Assembly (NCBI RefSeq): GCF_019578655.1
Contig: NC_063265.1
Span: 16,230,285-16,294,284, forward strand
DNA: 64,000 bases
From: Ricinus communis
Lineage: Eukaryota > Streptophyta > Magnoliopsida > Malpighiales > Euphorbiaceae
Direction of reading: 5' to 3'
The notes under the pieces were generated by a model. It worked only from the letters and a program-made list of their open reading frames with translations, did no database searches and was not told the DNA's origin. Made by a program: the position numbers and the translations under genes. Positions 37,042 to 48,721 of the stretch are shown in pieces. Position 1 is the stretch's first letter, and every line of letters begins with the position of its first letter.

Positions 37042-38638
37042 TTACCGTCTACTTCTTGCAGCAGTTTCTCTCTGTGCGTTGAAGTAAATAGCAGCAACAG
37101 GAAGACCAAGATCATTTCCAACAGCGAAATCTCTTGTGCTAAAGTTATCCCTTGAAGAAGGTGGATTGATTGTTTGTCTACGTTTTTGCTGGAATAGAAC
37201 AAACACAAACCTGTGAATCCCGATGGTTGGCCTTGGAATTTCATAGGTCACAACTTCCCTTCCTGTTAGTTAAAAATTATAATAATCAATGTAACAAAAG
37301 TAATTATCTCTTGATCTCTCTCTCTCTCTCTCTCTCTAGGAAAAAGTTCTACAAATTATATTATCACAAGATACAGTTTAATATTCAGTCTAATTAGGCA
37401 AATGAATTTACCAAATGTGGCATCTGTTGTTCCTGGAATGTCGGTCACTAGCCTGTAAAACAATTCAATACAAATTTTAATGTTAGACATTCTGATACTA
37501 ATTTGGTTTTGTTTTATATATTTTATGTTTTTCAATAGGTAAATGAGAAGCATAGTATAGCATTCAACTGCTTAGATATGCAAACCCCAACCCGGATAAG
37601 TATTTACTATGATGGATTCAAAATCTGCTGTTACTTAAGGTTTTAGTTCAAGTTTCATTGTTATATATATAAAAGAAATCATATAAGATAAAATATTACA
37701 GATACAAACTATTCTTACGGTTTTACCAAATAACTTAAAGTTTTTGATGGTTTTGAATTTCTTCATGTTCTTAATTTTTTGATTGAAAAATCTAGCAAGA
37801 GTTCTATCCTTGGACATCCTATATTATTAATCAGATATTCCAACGTAAATTAAGGCATGCATGGGTGAGTGAATTAAGAATATAAAATTATTAAAATCTT
37901 ATGTAGCAATTTAATCTCTTGGGTGGGAATAAATTTTTCACAAGAAAGAGGGTCATGCCACATTAATTACTTGTAGGCGCAACATATACAGGATAATGCA
38001 AAAAGTGCACATATATGCGTTGGAAATGTCTCTAAGATTGCAAACTTTGCATGTGAATATGAGCATATTGAGTAGCATCTTTATTCTAGTTAAGTGTAAA
38101 AGTTCCAGCTATGTAGAGGCCATGCCCCAGGTAGCTTATAAAACTTTTCAAGTACATAATAATTGCGAAAAGGATTTGGTACGGGGTAGGTTATATTTAT
38201 AGATATTGAGCACGAAAACAAGCCCTGACACACAAAAAGAATACATGGGTTAATTATCTCCTCTTATACCAGTGTAGGTGCTCCCTTAAATAAGGATCAC
38301 TAGGGCCAGGAACATCTGGGTCTGTCATGACCTGAAGACAAATTGAATAGATAGAAATTTTCAATCTAAAATGACGAGTACAACTCTATTCTGATAAGAA
38401 AACTTGAAGAAGAAGGGTTCTTAGAGAAGGTATACAATACCAATGTGAAAAAAGTTCTCATGTCACCTCCTTGGACCTCAACCTTAGGCTTGAGGGCAAC
38501 TAGGGATGGATGGAGCTCATATCCATTGAAAACTCTCCTGTTACCATAACTGATAGACATGTTTAGCATTGGTGTGAAAGAATCAACAACATCACCTATC
38601 ACTCTCCCAACAACGAGAGATTCCACAGCTCTTGACAT
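37042..38638 (-). CDS. TFL1: TFL1/CEN-type PEBP flowering repressor
   Basis: A phosphatidylethanolamine-binding-family protein. TFL1-type members compete with florigen FT for 14-3-3/FD complexes, delaying flowering and keeping inflorescence meristems indeterminate. Four exons on the minus strand: 38441-38638, 38270-38331, 37412-37452 and 37042-37262 (173 residues). Exons 2 and 3 are 62 and 41 nt, the fixed sizes of FT/TFL1 genes. The ligand pocket [10 protein letters not shown] and GIHRFVF are intact. The two residues that separate repressors from FT are of repressor type: H84 in REHLHW (Tyr in FT) and D139 in PSSRDN (Gln in FT). The C-terminus [14 protein letters not shown] is TFL1-like. The N-terminus [18 protein letters not shown] also resembles BFT, so assignment within the repressor side is less sure. 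TATAAATA lies at 38747-38754 (minus strand). Confidence 0.93.
37313..37338. repeat. (CT)n microsatellite in TFL1-like intron 3
   Basis: About 12 CT dinucleotides within the third intron of the TFL1-type gene. A simple, probably polymorphic repeat. Confidence 0.8.
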
Positions 38639-38746
38639 AGCTATACAGGGTGATCACACAGAGAGGGAGAAAGGTTTGACAAGGAAAATGAATAATTGGA
38701 ATTAGTGGGTGTTACTTAGATGAGAAAGACTAAGTTAGAAGGGTCA

Positions 38747-38754
38747 TATTTATA
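38747..38754 (-). promoter_or_regulatory. TATA box of the TFL1-type gene
   Basis: The minus strand reads TATAAATA about 110 bases before the start codon, a good plant TATA consensus at a plausible distance. Start-site evidence is lacking. Confidence 0.55.
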
Positions 38755-41145
38755 GTGCATGTGTGAATAAGTAGTATCTGCAATTTGTATAATTTATATA
38801 TATCTAGCTTTAGTCTGAGAACAGTCCATACAATATCTATATAGAATATGTACATGGGACAGGGATAAGACTACTCGACTATGTGCGGTCACACATAACG
38901 ACGGCCCCTCCCCCAACAAGCTTTCCAAACAATTTTAAATCCCTTTTATAAATTCTCATATTTCCCTGAATATTTTGATTTTTATACTCTTAGAATAAGG
39001 GTGGAACCTGAATTCGCCCACTGAATCGAATTTCTGTCCCAGTCATCATCACATATGCGCATCTATTTTTCTTTTCTTTTTAATTTTTTTTCAAATATTT
39101 GATTTATTTAAAAAATTTAATCTAAAATTATACTTATATTTGCATGCAAACAATCACAAAGTGAAAAAATAGAGATTGATTTTAATTTTAATAATAATAA
39201 GTTTGTGCAGTTCACCAATAAAAAATTTAAAATATAACTGTATGTTTTAAAAGAATAAAGAACAATTCTTTATTAATATATCCTTGATATAAGGATCAAA
39301 TTTTGAGATTTTGTACATATCACTTTGGAGAATTGAATACAAGTAGAAACTTTAATTTTACCGAAAAATCAGATTGCAAGAATGAAAGGATAGAGGTTTG
39401 ATGCATAAAAATTAGAGAAAAATAAGTTTTTTATTAATCCTAAAGATGTCATTACAACGAACATGAGTTTGGACACAAGACCCTAAGAAAATTAGATAAT
39501 TTTTCTACTTATCATAAAAAAAAAAATCCTAATTATCACTAAATAGTTAATTTAGAAAAGATGTTGACTAAAATAAAAAATAACTTACATATCATAAAAT
39601 AAACTATGATTAAGAAAAGTAGTCGATTTTATAAAGGCAGTAACTTTTTTAGTGTGAACAAATAACATAAAATCAACTGTTAAATGGGTCTAATAAATAT
39701 ATGATTTTTTAAAATTATTTATTACAAAAATGGATTATATAATTTAATCATAAACTAAGATCATTTCGTCTTTTTAGTCAGCTTTTCTCAAAAGAAAATA
39801 TAATTCACAATTTACTAAAACCAAGTTAATGACTAAAATATTAAGACATAACATTTTAAAACTTAAAAGTATATAAATACTCAATTGATAATCTTTTATT
39901 ATGGCTTTAACCATTCTCGGTGCTGCTTTAAGCCGAAAGAACAAGGTCAGATGAGTTCCATCCATTAGAATAGGCCCAGAAAAACATCAAAATTGCGATC
40001 CTGAAAAAATAGGTAAAATTATAGAATTGCAATCAATCATTCTTTCTCCCTGTCCCATATATTTCAAAAATGCAGAAGCCATATCTTTCCCCGCATCATG
40101 ATTGATTTATATTGTATTCCATCATTTCAGCTATTCTATGTGTGATCCCTTGGGTCCCTGGAATCGCTTCTTGATTGTCTATGTAGTCCTGCCTAATTAG
40201 TATTCTTTAGAGAAAAAAGAAAAAGAGATTTATATTTATATATTTTTAAATTTATTTTAAAACATATATCGATCAAAATTACTACGGATAATAAAATATT
40301 TTCAACTCTGAACACTTTATATATTGGATGAAAGGTAAAATACACTAACTCTTCTTACTCATTAATCATACAATATCCTGCATGTGGGTCCTAATCAATG
40401 CATGCAAGTTGTCATTTTTGTTTTCTGTATTCTTTGTACCAATTTAGATGTCAGTTAAAATTAACTTAGAAACTGTACGTAAAATCTCTTCTTGATGAGG
40501 TTCCACATATAGTCCTATATAAACAAACACCGATCTTTAGCATTTAACGCAATAAGTAAAAAGGAAATGATTTTGCTTGAGTTGAAGTTTTTCTTTCTTG
40601 ATGTTCGTAGAACCTTCCCAAATTAACATCTACACTTTGGTAAAGGAGTCTTTTACCATTTTCAGAGAGATTCTCTCAAGCAAGGGGGGGAAGGGGCATA
40701 AAGGATCCCACCACAAGTTCCCAGGAGGCGACAATATTTTTCTGAGGAGTCCTTTCAATGTAAAAATAAAACTCTGAGATTGGTAAGGGGGAATGAACGT
40801 GGGATTTTCTATAACTAGAAGCCAAAGTACCTTTTCTGTATCTCCCAAGCTTATCCTCCTTCAACTCTTAATCTGTGGATTGTGACCTCCAGCTGCCATA
40901 TATGTTTTTAAGCCTGAAATATCATTAGTGTATATTAATTGGAGATATTTTTTCAGGTTAGTCACTATAGATTTATATTTTTCTTAATTTTATTTTTTGA
41001 GAAATTAATCCTGCAAGAGGTAAAGAAAAATCTCGAGTTGAAACCTCTTGCTTCAAATGCTCTTATCATTCCAGTTAGACCTGAATTAGAGTGTCATGTT
41101 TTTCACTTCGTCGTTTCTGATATGATTCTTTTATTATCAGCATTG
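38755..41145. other. intergenic DNA, no gene seen
   Basis: AT-rich spacer upstream of the TFL1-type gene, probably containing its promoter. No coding region is recognised. Minus-strand frames at 39774-39965 and 40630-40864 have no family resemblance. Confidence 0.5.
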
Positions 41146-41386
41146 CCCTACTTTTGTTTTTGTTTTCTTTTTCTGGTTAAGCTTTTTAAGGGGTGAATTT
41201 GTCCTTTATGTGTTCATTGTATTCCCATTCAACATATCTGCTCAAAAGTTTGATTATTATCCTATTGAAAAATTTCCCCTACTTTTGTTTTTGTTTTTCT
41301 GGTTTAGCTTTTTAAGGTGAATTTGTGCTTTCTGTGTCCATTATGTATCTGCTCAAAAGTTTGATTATTATCCAATTGAAAATTTG
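41146..41386. repeat. tandem duplication, two ~120-bp copies
   Basis: Copy 1 (about 41146-41274) and copy 2 (about 41277-41386) share CCCTACTTTTGTTTTTGTTT, then TTCTGGTT.AGCTTTTTAAG, GTGAATTTGT and CTGCTCAAAAGTTTGATTAT. The second copy has small deletions. It lies about 540 bases upstream of the hairpin at 41925. Confidence 0.8.
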
Positions 41387-41924
41387 AGATGATTAAAACT
41401 GAATATTAAAATTCATCGTTTCACGACTCAACTTTTAGATTTAATGATTTCTTTTGTTTTTAACATAGCATTAACATCTTTAGATCAATATTGATATCGA
41501 GGTCTGCTGCTGATGATCAAGTAAAGGAAGGCAGCAGGACAAAGGTTCTTCAAACTTTTGTATAAGGCTTCTGCTGTATTGTTTTGCCATCATTTCGCAT
41601 TATTATCTTAATTGGATTGTTTACTTAGATATTTTGTTGCTTCTTCACAGCACAGTCATTATTTTGCTTATTAGAACAGGTTTCTTGAAATAGTTGTTGG
41701 CTTTTTGCTTATTTTAAGTGTTTTTTTTTTCTTCTTAATTTTTTCATTTTCTTATCACCTTTAGGCTAATTTCTTAATGTTGGTTTTTCCTCATTTGGTT
41801 TGATAAAGTTTTTATATTGTTCATTAGAAAACAAAGGCCTGCTGATTATAGTGAATCTTTAATGATAGCTTGAACCAGAAAATCATACAGACACCTCTGC
41901 ATGAAAGTGACAGTCAAGTAACAT

Positions 41925-42155
41925 CAGCATGTTTCTGGGGGTAAGGTAAAAATCTGCATGTTCTTGCAGGACTGGAATTTCCATCACTATCACCACAAAG
42001 TTTATCCGAAAGAAAAATTGCCCACCGTTATACATAAGAGAGAGAGAACAATAATGCAATTGATCTCATCAGAAAATGAGGGCTTTTTCTTGGATTGATG
42101 GGAATCCCATTCCTGCAAGAACCTGCAGTTTTACCTTGCCCCAAGAAACGGGCTG
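41925..42155 (+). ncRNA. long imperfect hairpin, candidate microRNA precursor
   Basis: The left arm (41925-41985) and right arm (42096-42155) are near-perfect reverse complements: CAGC..GTTTCT, GGGG.AAGGTAAAA, CTGCA.GTTCTTGCAGGA, TGG.ATT.CCATCA. This gives about 60 base pairs with roughly six to eight mismatches or wobbles and one two-base bulge, closed by a loop of about 110 bases. Extended imperfect pairing with a single loop is what plant microRNA precursors look like. I compared the arms with the common conserved plant microRNAs I know and found no match. A short MITE with terminal inverted repeats is the main alternative, but no target duplication is evident at the ends. Confidence 0.5.
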
Positions 42156-44462
42156 CTTTGTAATTCTTATTCTATATATATATATATATATGGAATAATT
42201 CATTATTATTGTTCATCCTCTTACTTCCTTTTTTTAAAATAATATTAAGATTCCATTTCTCATTATATATCCAGAAAATATGAATCCTGAGAAAGAGAAG
42301 CAAAAACTGAGTCCCATTATAGAACAAGTACGTAATTGCTAGTGTATCCAATTCTAATATACAACTATCCCAATCTTATGCTTTGATAAATTATAAGAAA
42401 TACAAACTATGACTACACAGCTACTAAAATCTATATTTTGTTTCCTTTCTTGCTAGTACTCATCGTCATTTTCATCTATTGTTGCCTTCATCACTACCAA
42501 AATGCATCACTAGGCTGCTACCAATTTCGTTGATTAGGGCTTTTTTTAATACTTCACTTGAAGAGGAAACTAACTTTTTATCCTAAACATTGATTCTACT
42601 CTTCATATATTTATGTTATCAGTCATTCAATTTGCGGTTTTGATTGTTCTGAGAGAGCCACACAACACATTAAACATAGTTCCTATCACAAACAACACTT
42701 CAATAAAACTTTTTTAGCATCAACACTGAACTCTAATCGGCCCTTTGCACCAATAATTTTTGCCCAACCTTCACAACAACAACAATAAAAATCATCTGAT
42801 GTTAATAATCAACAAGTAAAAACAACAAGGGAAAAGTAAATAACACGAATAAGATTTTCCAGTTGTTCTTTAAAATCTCATAATTGAGTTCCTAAAATTT
42901 GAAAAGGAAAAGAAACTCTTTCACCCTCCCTTCTGATTTCTAAATTCTAAATCATACAAAAGCGAATAATAAAATCAGAATAATCAACCCACTGCTGACA
43001 AACACACGAACCTATTGAAGAGATCAAAACAATATATCACTCGTAATATTCTGTATTTAATTAAAAAAGTTAAAATCGATCGATTCACTAATTAATCCTT
43101 AAGCCAATCGATCTCAAAAATACACTACCAAACTCGTCAAATGTTGTAACCAGAGGGTGGAAATGATGGCAATGTAAGCGGCTACCAAATCAACACAAAT
43201 ACCAGCACAATGTAATTAGAGGGTGAAGATGTCGAGCTGAAAGATGCAGAAGGCAAAGAGAGAGAGTAAAGGGATTATATTAATACACGATATTTTTGAA
43301 TTTTATTAATCAAACTGTATTTTTTAGATTAGGGAGAGAAGAAGAAAGTAGAGAAAGAAGAGTAGAGAAAAACTGGTAAAAAAAGTGGATTTATGTTTTT
43401 TTTTTTATATGTATATTTTTGGTTTTTAATGATTTATTATGTTTAGACCAATTTGACTTGACTTGCCAAGTCAGTAAACTTTTAACGACTGTTAATTCTA
43501 TTTAATCTCAGTTGCAAAGAGGGGCTTATATTACAGTGTTTTTTGACTAATTTATTTTTTTGAGCTAAAAATTAGTTTAAGGGTAAATGTGCACCTCATA
43601 TTAAACATTAGGGACAAAAATGCATCTTCTCCCATTTCTTTCTATACCTCTCTTTCTCTAAAGCCCATGCGCGCCAAACTCGCATGAATTCTGATCAAAT
43701 TGTTAGTTGGGTCCCTGAATATTATTTTTTTTTATCTTTTCATTGGTACAGTCTTTAAAAATTTCGCATTTTTTGATTGAGGCTCTAGATTTTTTAAATT
43801 TTAATGATAATAATAGAAACTTATTAAGAATTTATATTCAAATATTAGTTAATAGAATTAAAAGATTGTCGAACCTATTTTCTTAAAAAAAATAAAATAT
43901 GTAATAATATCTTGAAAATTTAAAATTATTTTCGAATTTAATCGAAGATATGTTTTCTTTTAAGTTTACTTCGTATAACTAAAATTTTTGTATTAAAGTT
44001 TTCATGGTAAGATTATTTTTGTTATTTAATTTTCATTTATCTATTTAGATATCACATATTGTCCATTCTCATCAAATCAAATGAATTTAGAAAAGTAAAG
44101 AGAAAAAGAATAAAAAGAAAGGAAGAAAAAACTGTCTACTTTCCCTAATAAAAGCTAAGTTATCCATATTTTGGAGGTTTTCCCTAACATGGAAAAAATC
44201 ACACCTACCGCTCAGTAATCATTCATCATCTTGAGTCATTGACCATCGCCTTCATGTCAAATGTGTAAAGGCTATTTTCGTCCACGTAAAAACGTAAGAA
44301 GAAGAACCAGACCAGTTCTTACTCACTACTGCTCCTGGTCAGCCGCGAAAATACCAAAACAAAATCCAAAACACCCAACTGAAGTACAGCAAACACATCA
44401 TTAATTTATTAGGTTATACAGTCACTACTAAATAAGAGTCGAGCATTTTCCCTCTGCTGTAC
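42156..44462. other. intergenic DNA, no gene seen
   Basis: AT-rich spacer with an (AT)n run at 42173-42191. Around 43440-43625 there is a segment resembling dispersed-repeat ends seen elsewhere in the window (AACGACTGTTAATT, AGGGACAAAAATG). No coding sequence or RNA gene is recognised. Confidence 0.5.
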
Positions 44463-44601
44463 AAAACCCAGATCTCTTTTTGGGAAAAAGATTCAAGCTT
44501 TTACTTATAATAAATCTCTGATTAGCCGTTTCATTCAAAACCCTGATCAGTTTTTGGGAAAAAGATTCAAGGTTTTACTTGTAATAAATCTCTGATTAGC
44601 C
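44463..44601 (+). repeat. duplicated leader segment of the hydrolase gene
   Basis: Two 65-base copies (44463-44527 and 44537-44601) match at 60 positions, with landmarks TTTTTGGGAAAAAGATTCAA, TTTTACTT and AATAAATCTCTGATTAGCC. The second copy ends four bases before the hydrolase start codon, so both probably lie in its 5' leader. Neither copy contains an ATG. Confidence 0.85.
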
Positions 44602-44605
44602 AGAA

Positions 44606-47600
44606 ATGGCTGGAGGGGTTAACAGGAAAATATCTGCGGCTTCTGCTAGAGCTCACACTAGAAGAGCTAAGCAAAACCGTTCTTTTAAGCTTCCTTCAGG
44701 TGGGTTTTCTCTATATTTTCTCTTACTTCTTTTAATTGGATTTGGTTTTAGATAATCTTTTTTCCTTAGTTTTGTTTAATAGTAATTCGAAGTAGTGATT
44801 CAGAATCTGATGTTTGCTCTCTGTTTGATTACTGATATGAAATTTTAACTGGGAATGTTTTTTTCTTTTCCATATTATTGGTTCTTAGATTAGAATTAGA
44901 ACAATGGAATTTATTTGTGTTGTTGATTTGTTGCTTGCTGTGAATTTCTTTGCTTGTATTAAGATTCTATGAGCACTCGACTATTTCAAGCTGTCAATTT
45001 TACTTAGACAAGCTTTCGACATTTGATTTGGTATTATAGATTTAGCTTTTATGTAAAATCTGAAATATTTTAGTTGAATAGAACCATTCCGACTCACTTT
45101 TGGCGCTTGAACAAATGGATTCTTCTTTTTCCCCCTTATGTCATCTTTGCCAGATGATGATCCTATCATTCTGTAATAAGTAAACTATATTGCGTTGTAC
45201 ATTTGCATCTTCTGTATTATGATATTCACATGCTAGATCAGGGCAATAGCAATGACAAGACAAGGCATGAAATCGTGCTCAAACTCACAGACATTTTCAA
45301 GTAAGAGTTTGTAGGACTAAATTTTCAGCAGCACTGAATTGCAATTTGTATATTGGTTTACGTACTGCTGTTGTGTTTTCTGATTTCGTGCTTTGGTACG
45401 AATTGGCTCAATTCTGGCTCTAATTATGTCAACTGTGTCTGATTCGAATTTAATATTTCAGGGATTTTCTCGAAAATATTATTGGTCTTGTTTGTGGGGA
45501 TTTTGGCATGGGCTTATCAGTCAATCCTACCTCCTTCACCCAAGACATGTGGTTCTGCAGGTGGTCCTCCAATTACAGCACCAAGAATAAAGCTTAGAGA
45601 TGGGAGACATTTGGCCTACAAAGAACATGGTGTCTCAAAAGATGTGGCCAAATTCAAAATAATTTTTGTCCATGGTTTTAAGAGTAATATGCACGAAGCT
45701 GTTATTGCCACTCATTTATCACCGGTACTAATTATTTGTTCATTTGTCCCTATTCTTCTCAACCCTATAAGCCTTTGAGTTTGATGTGCTAGTAACTACT
45801 ATTGTCTGATCTGGTTGTGGGTTCATCCAGGAAATTGTTGAAGAATTAGGGGTATATATCGTGTCCTTTGACAGACCAGGCTATGGAGAGAGTGATCCTC
45901 ATCCAAAGAGAACATTGAAAAGCCTGGCTTTGGATATTGAAGAGCTTGCTGATCAATTGGGACTAGGATCTAAATTTTATATAGTCGGCTTTTCCATGGG
46001 TGGTGAGTTAACTTGGAGCTGCCTCAAGTACATTCCTCACAGGTATTATTCAATGGAGCCTTATAACTCAATGCATAATTGAGGACACAATGACCCAGTT
46101 GTTATATATAACTGTTTACTTTATGTGCCTTCTTATGTGAGTATTTTTTGCTGCTTTAACAGGCTAGCAGGAGCAACGCTGTTAACTCCAGTTACTAACT
46201 ACTGGTGGCCTGGTTTTCCTGCAAACTTATCTAAAGAAGCCTACAAGCAACAGTTTCCACAAGACCAATGGGTGCTCCGTGTTGCCCACTATGCCCCCTG
46301 GCTAACTTATTGGTGGAATACTCAAAAGTGGTTCCCTGGCTCTTCTGCTATAGCTATGAATCCTAATATTTTATCTCGGCAAGACAAAGAAGTTGTAGCA
46401 AAGCTTTTGCAGGAAAAAAACAATTATGAGGTAGTTTTCTGTTTCTGCATACAGTTTCTTTTCTTGTGCTATTAATATCACACCTTAGAAGGAAATAAAT
46501 CAAAGATAAGTTTTAACTAGTAACTGTAATTAAGTGAAACAAAATATTATTGTTGTTTAGCATGCGCTTTGTCTCGCTTCTCGAGTTGCTTAGAAATAAA
46601 TATTCTTTCTAGTAAAACGAGTGGTACCATCTCTAGGAGCAATGATCATCTCTTTTCATGCTATATTGAGGAAGCAATACCGTACTCCTAAGCTTTCGGA
46701 GTGTAAAACTGCCTATAAGAGCTCTATGTAGTTCTGTATTATCTCCTACATGTTTTCCATGCAACACATTGCTTATGGTTTGTAAAGATAGTGACAGGAG
46801 GCCCTATATTTTAAGACCTGACTGAAGGGTTTAAGAGTATTTGAAACTAAATAATGCTGCAGTGTCTGCTGGTATATTCTTCCTACCCCTAATTTCTTAC
46901 TTCTGTTCTATCTATTTGATTTATCCTTGATTATGAGGTAGAGTTCAATTTCCTGGTCCAATTAAAAGTGTCATTGCTCATTGGCATGGTCTTAAAATAT
47001 TGTTCAAGATAGTTTTGGTCCAGATCCCCAGGGAGTGAGTTGCAGTTTTATGTCATCTCCTTATGAATGATGATAGGGCTTAGGGTAGGGGATTGAGGTA
47101 AACAAGGCAAATCTGCCTGCTCAACAACCATTTTATTTGGCCATAAACTGTGGTACTATGGCAAATATTTTTATTCTTTTGTTTCGTGATAACTTTGTTT
47201 GGAAAAAATCATGTGCTAGAGTTCAATTGAATTCAGTTCTTGCAAAATCATGTCACTTTTAATATGATTTCATTTTTTGAAAAATCCCTCTTTTATTTTT
47301 CTTTTCTTTTTTAAGTTGAAAGAATTGATTCTTAAGAACTATGAGCTTTCCAAACATGAGAATTGATTAAATAAAATTCATTTGAATTAAGTTTTTGCAT
47401 TTTTGGACTTCCAATCAAGGTGGATGTGTTTGATAGATAAATGTGTTGGCCAGTGAATTATTCTTTCATCTACTTATTGTAACTATTATCTTGCTCATCT
47501 GATAGTATTTTTGAAAGCCGCCATTCTAGTGATAGATTGCCGCAATTCAATGATGGTACTAGGAAAAAACCAGCAGGTGTTCTTTGTGACATTTCTCGTT

Positions 47601-48721
47601 CTCTTGAGGATTTTCTTTCCAAGTGTTTGGAAAACCTCTGATATATGCAATTTGCTTAACAGGAGCTTCAAAGTAATTTATTATCTTAAGAACCAAACTG
47701 CTCACTGTTGTTGAACTTATTTTCATACATTAGCTCCTAAAGTTTACACTGGAGATAGAAATGTGCTCATGCAGAGGTATAGCCCAGATTTTCTGGCTTA
47801 TTAGAATTTATGTTCTGATTGTAGGACCTAGCATCTGATAGTGAGAGGATCTTCCATCTCACCTCTTGTTAAGGTGCCCTTTATGAGTTCAAGTCCTGTT
47901 TGCAGACTTTGTTAGAAAAGTCTACATTGTCCAACCTCTAGTTAATGGTAAGCTCATAAGTTCTATGCTCATTAACCAGATTTTGTGAGGAAAGATTAGG
48001 CCAGATATCCAACTAAGCCATCAGATGATAGTATCCTACAATACTTTCAATTTGTTTTCATTTAGAAAAGGATTGGGATCTGTTTCGAGTACTTTGATGT
48101 CTATGGACACTTGAAAGCACAGTTAACAGTTAATATTCTATAACTTCAGCTACATGTTATTTTATTAGGAAAATCCTTAGCTGCTCCCCATCTCATGGCA
48201 ACCAAATCACTGGATGAATGACACATACCTTGGGTGCTTTATACTTGGTCAATGAGACAGCAACATATATTTATAATTTTATAATTACTTCATAGGTATC
48301 ACTTTCCCAATGGTAGAGTACTGTATATATCTGGAGTAGCCAAGAAAAATTCCTTTTTAAATTTCGGCTTATTAATCTGACTTTGTTATTTGCTTCTCAA
48401 TATTATTGTTAATTTTGGCTCCCTCAGGGATATGCAACACAGCAAGGAGAACCTGAATCTATTCACCGTGACTTGATGATTGGCTTTGGCACCTGGGAGT
48501 TTGATCCTATGGATCTTGAAAATCCATTTCCAAACAACGAAGGTTCTGTTCATCTATGGCAAGGAGATGAAGATGGTCTCGTGCCTGTTATGTTGCAGCG
48601 CTATATTGCTCAACGGCTTTCCTGGATTCACTATCACGAGCTACCAGGTTCCGGCCACATGTTTCCTTTTGTTGATGGGATGGCTGACAGAATTATGAAG
48701 GCGAAGCTAACTGGAGAGTAG
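44606..48721 (+). CDS. membrane-anchored alpha/beta hydrolase
   Basis: Encodes a 376-residue alpha/beta-hydrolase-fold protein, probably an esterase or lipase; its substrate cannot be told from sequence. Five exons: 44606-44699, 45462-45724, 45831-46042, 46163-46430 and 48428-48721. A basic N-terminus (RKISAASARAHTRRAKQNR) precedes one hydrophobic segment at about 33-53, suggesting a signal anchor. The catalytic triad is visible: S174 in GFSMGG, an acid in GDEDG (D326 or D328) and H356 in PGSGHMFP. The HG of FVHGF is the likely oxyanion site. LAGATLLTPVTNYWWPGFPANLS is characteristic of a plant-specific hydrolase group with this same layout. Intron 4 is about 2 kb. AATAAA lies at 48825-48830. 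No lesion is seen. Confidence 0.92.
45242..45300 (+). other. possible cryptic or poison exon in hydrolase intron 1
   Basis: A 59-base stretch is bounded by a 3' splice-like CTAGATCAG and a strong 5' site CAA|GTAAGAG. If joined to exon 1 it would give an in-frame TAG after two codons and shift the frame, so inclusion would be unproductive. It may be an alternative exon that lowers expression, or chance sites in an intron. Confidence 0.3.
47311..47406. repeat. dispersed repeat in hydrolase intron 4
   Basis: The partner of the repeat at 25513-25595, with shared landmarks TAAGTTGAA, AACTATGAGCTTTCCAAACA and TTGCATTTTT. The ends are not defined. Confidence 0.5.
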
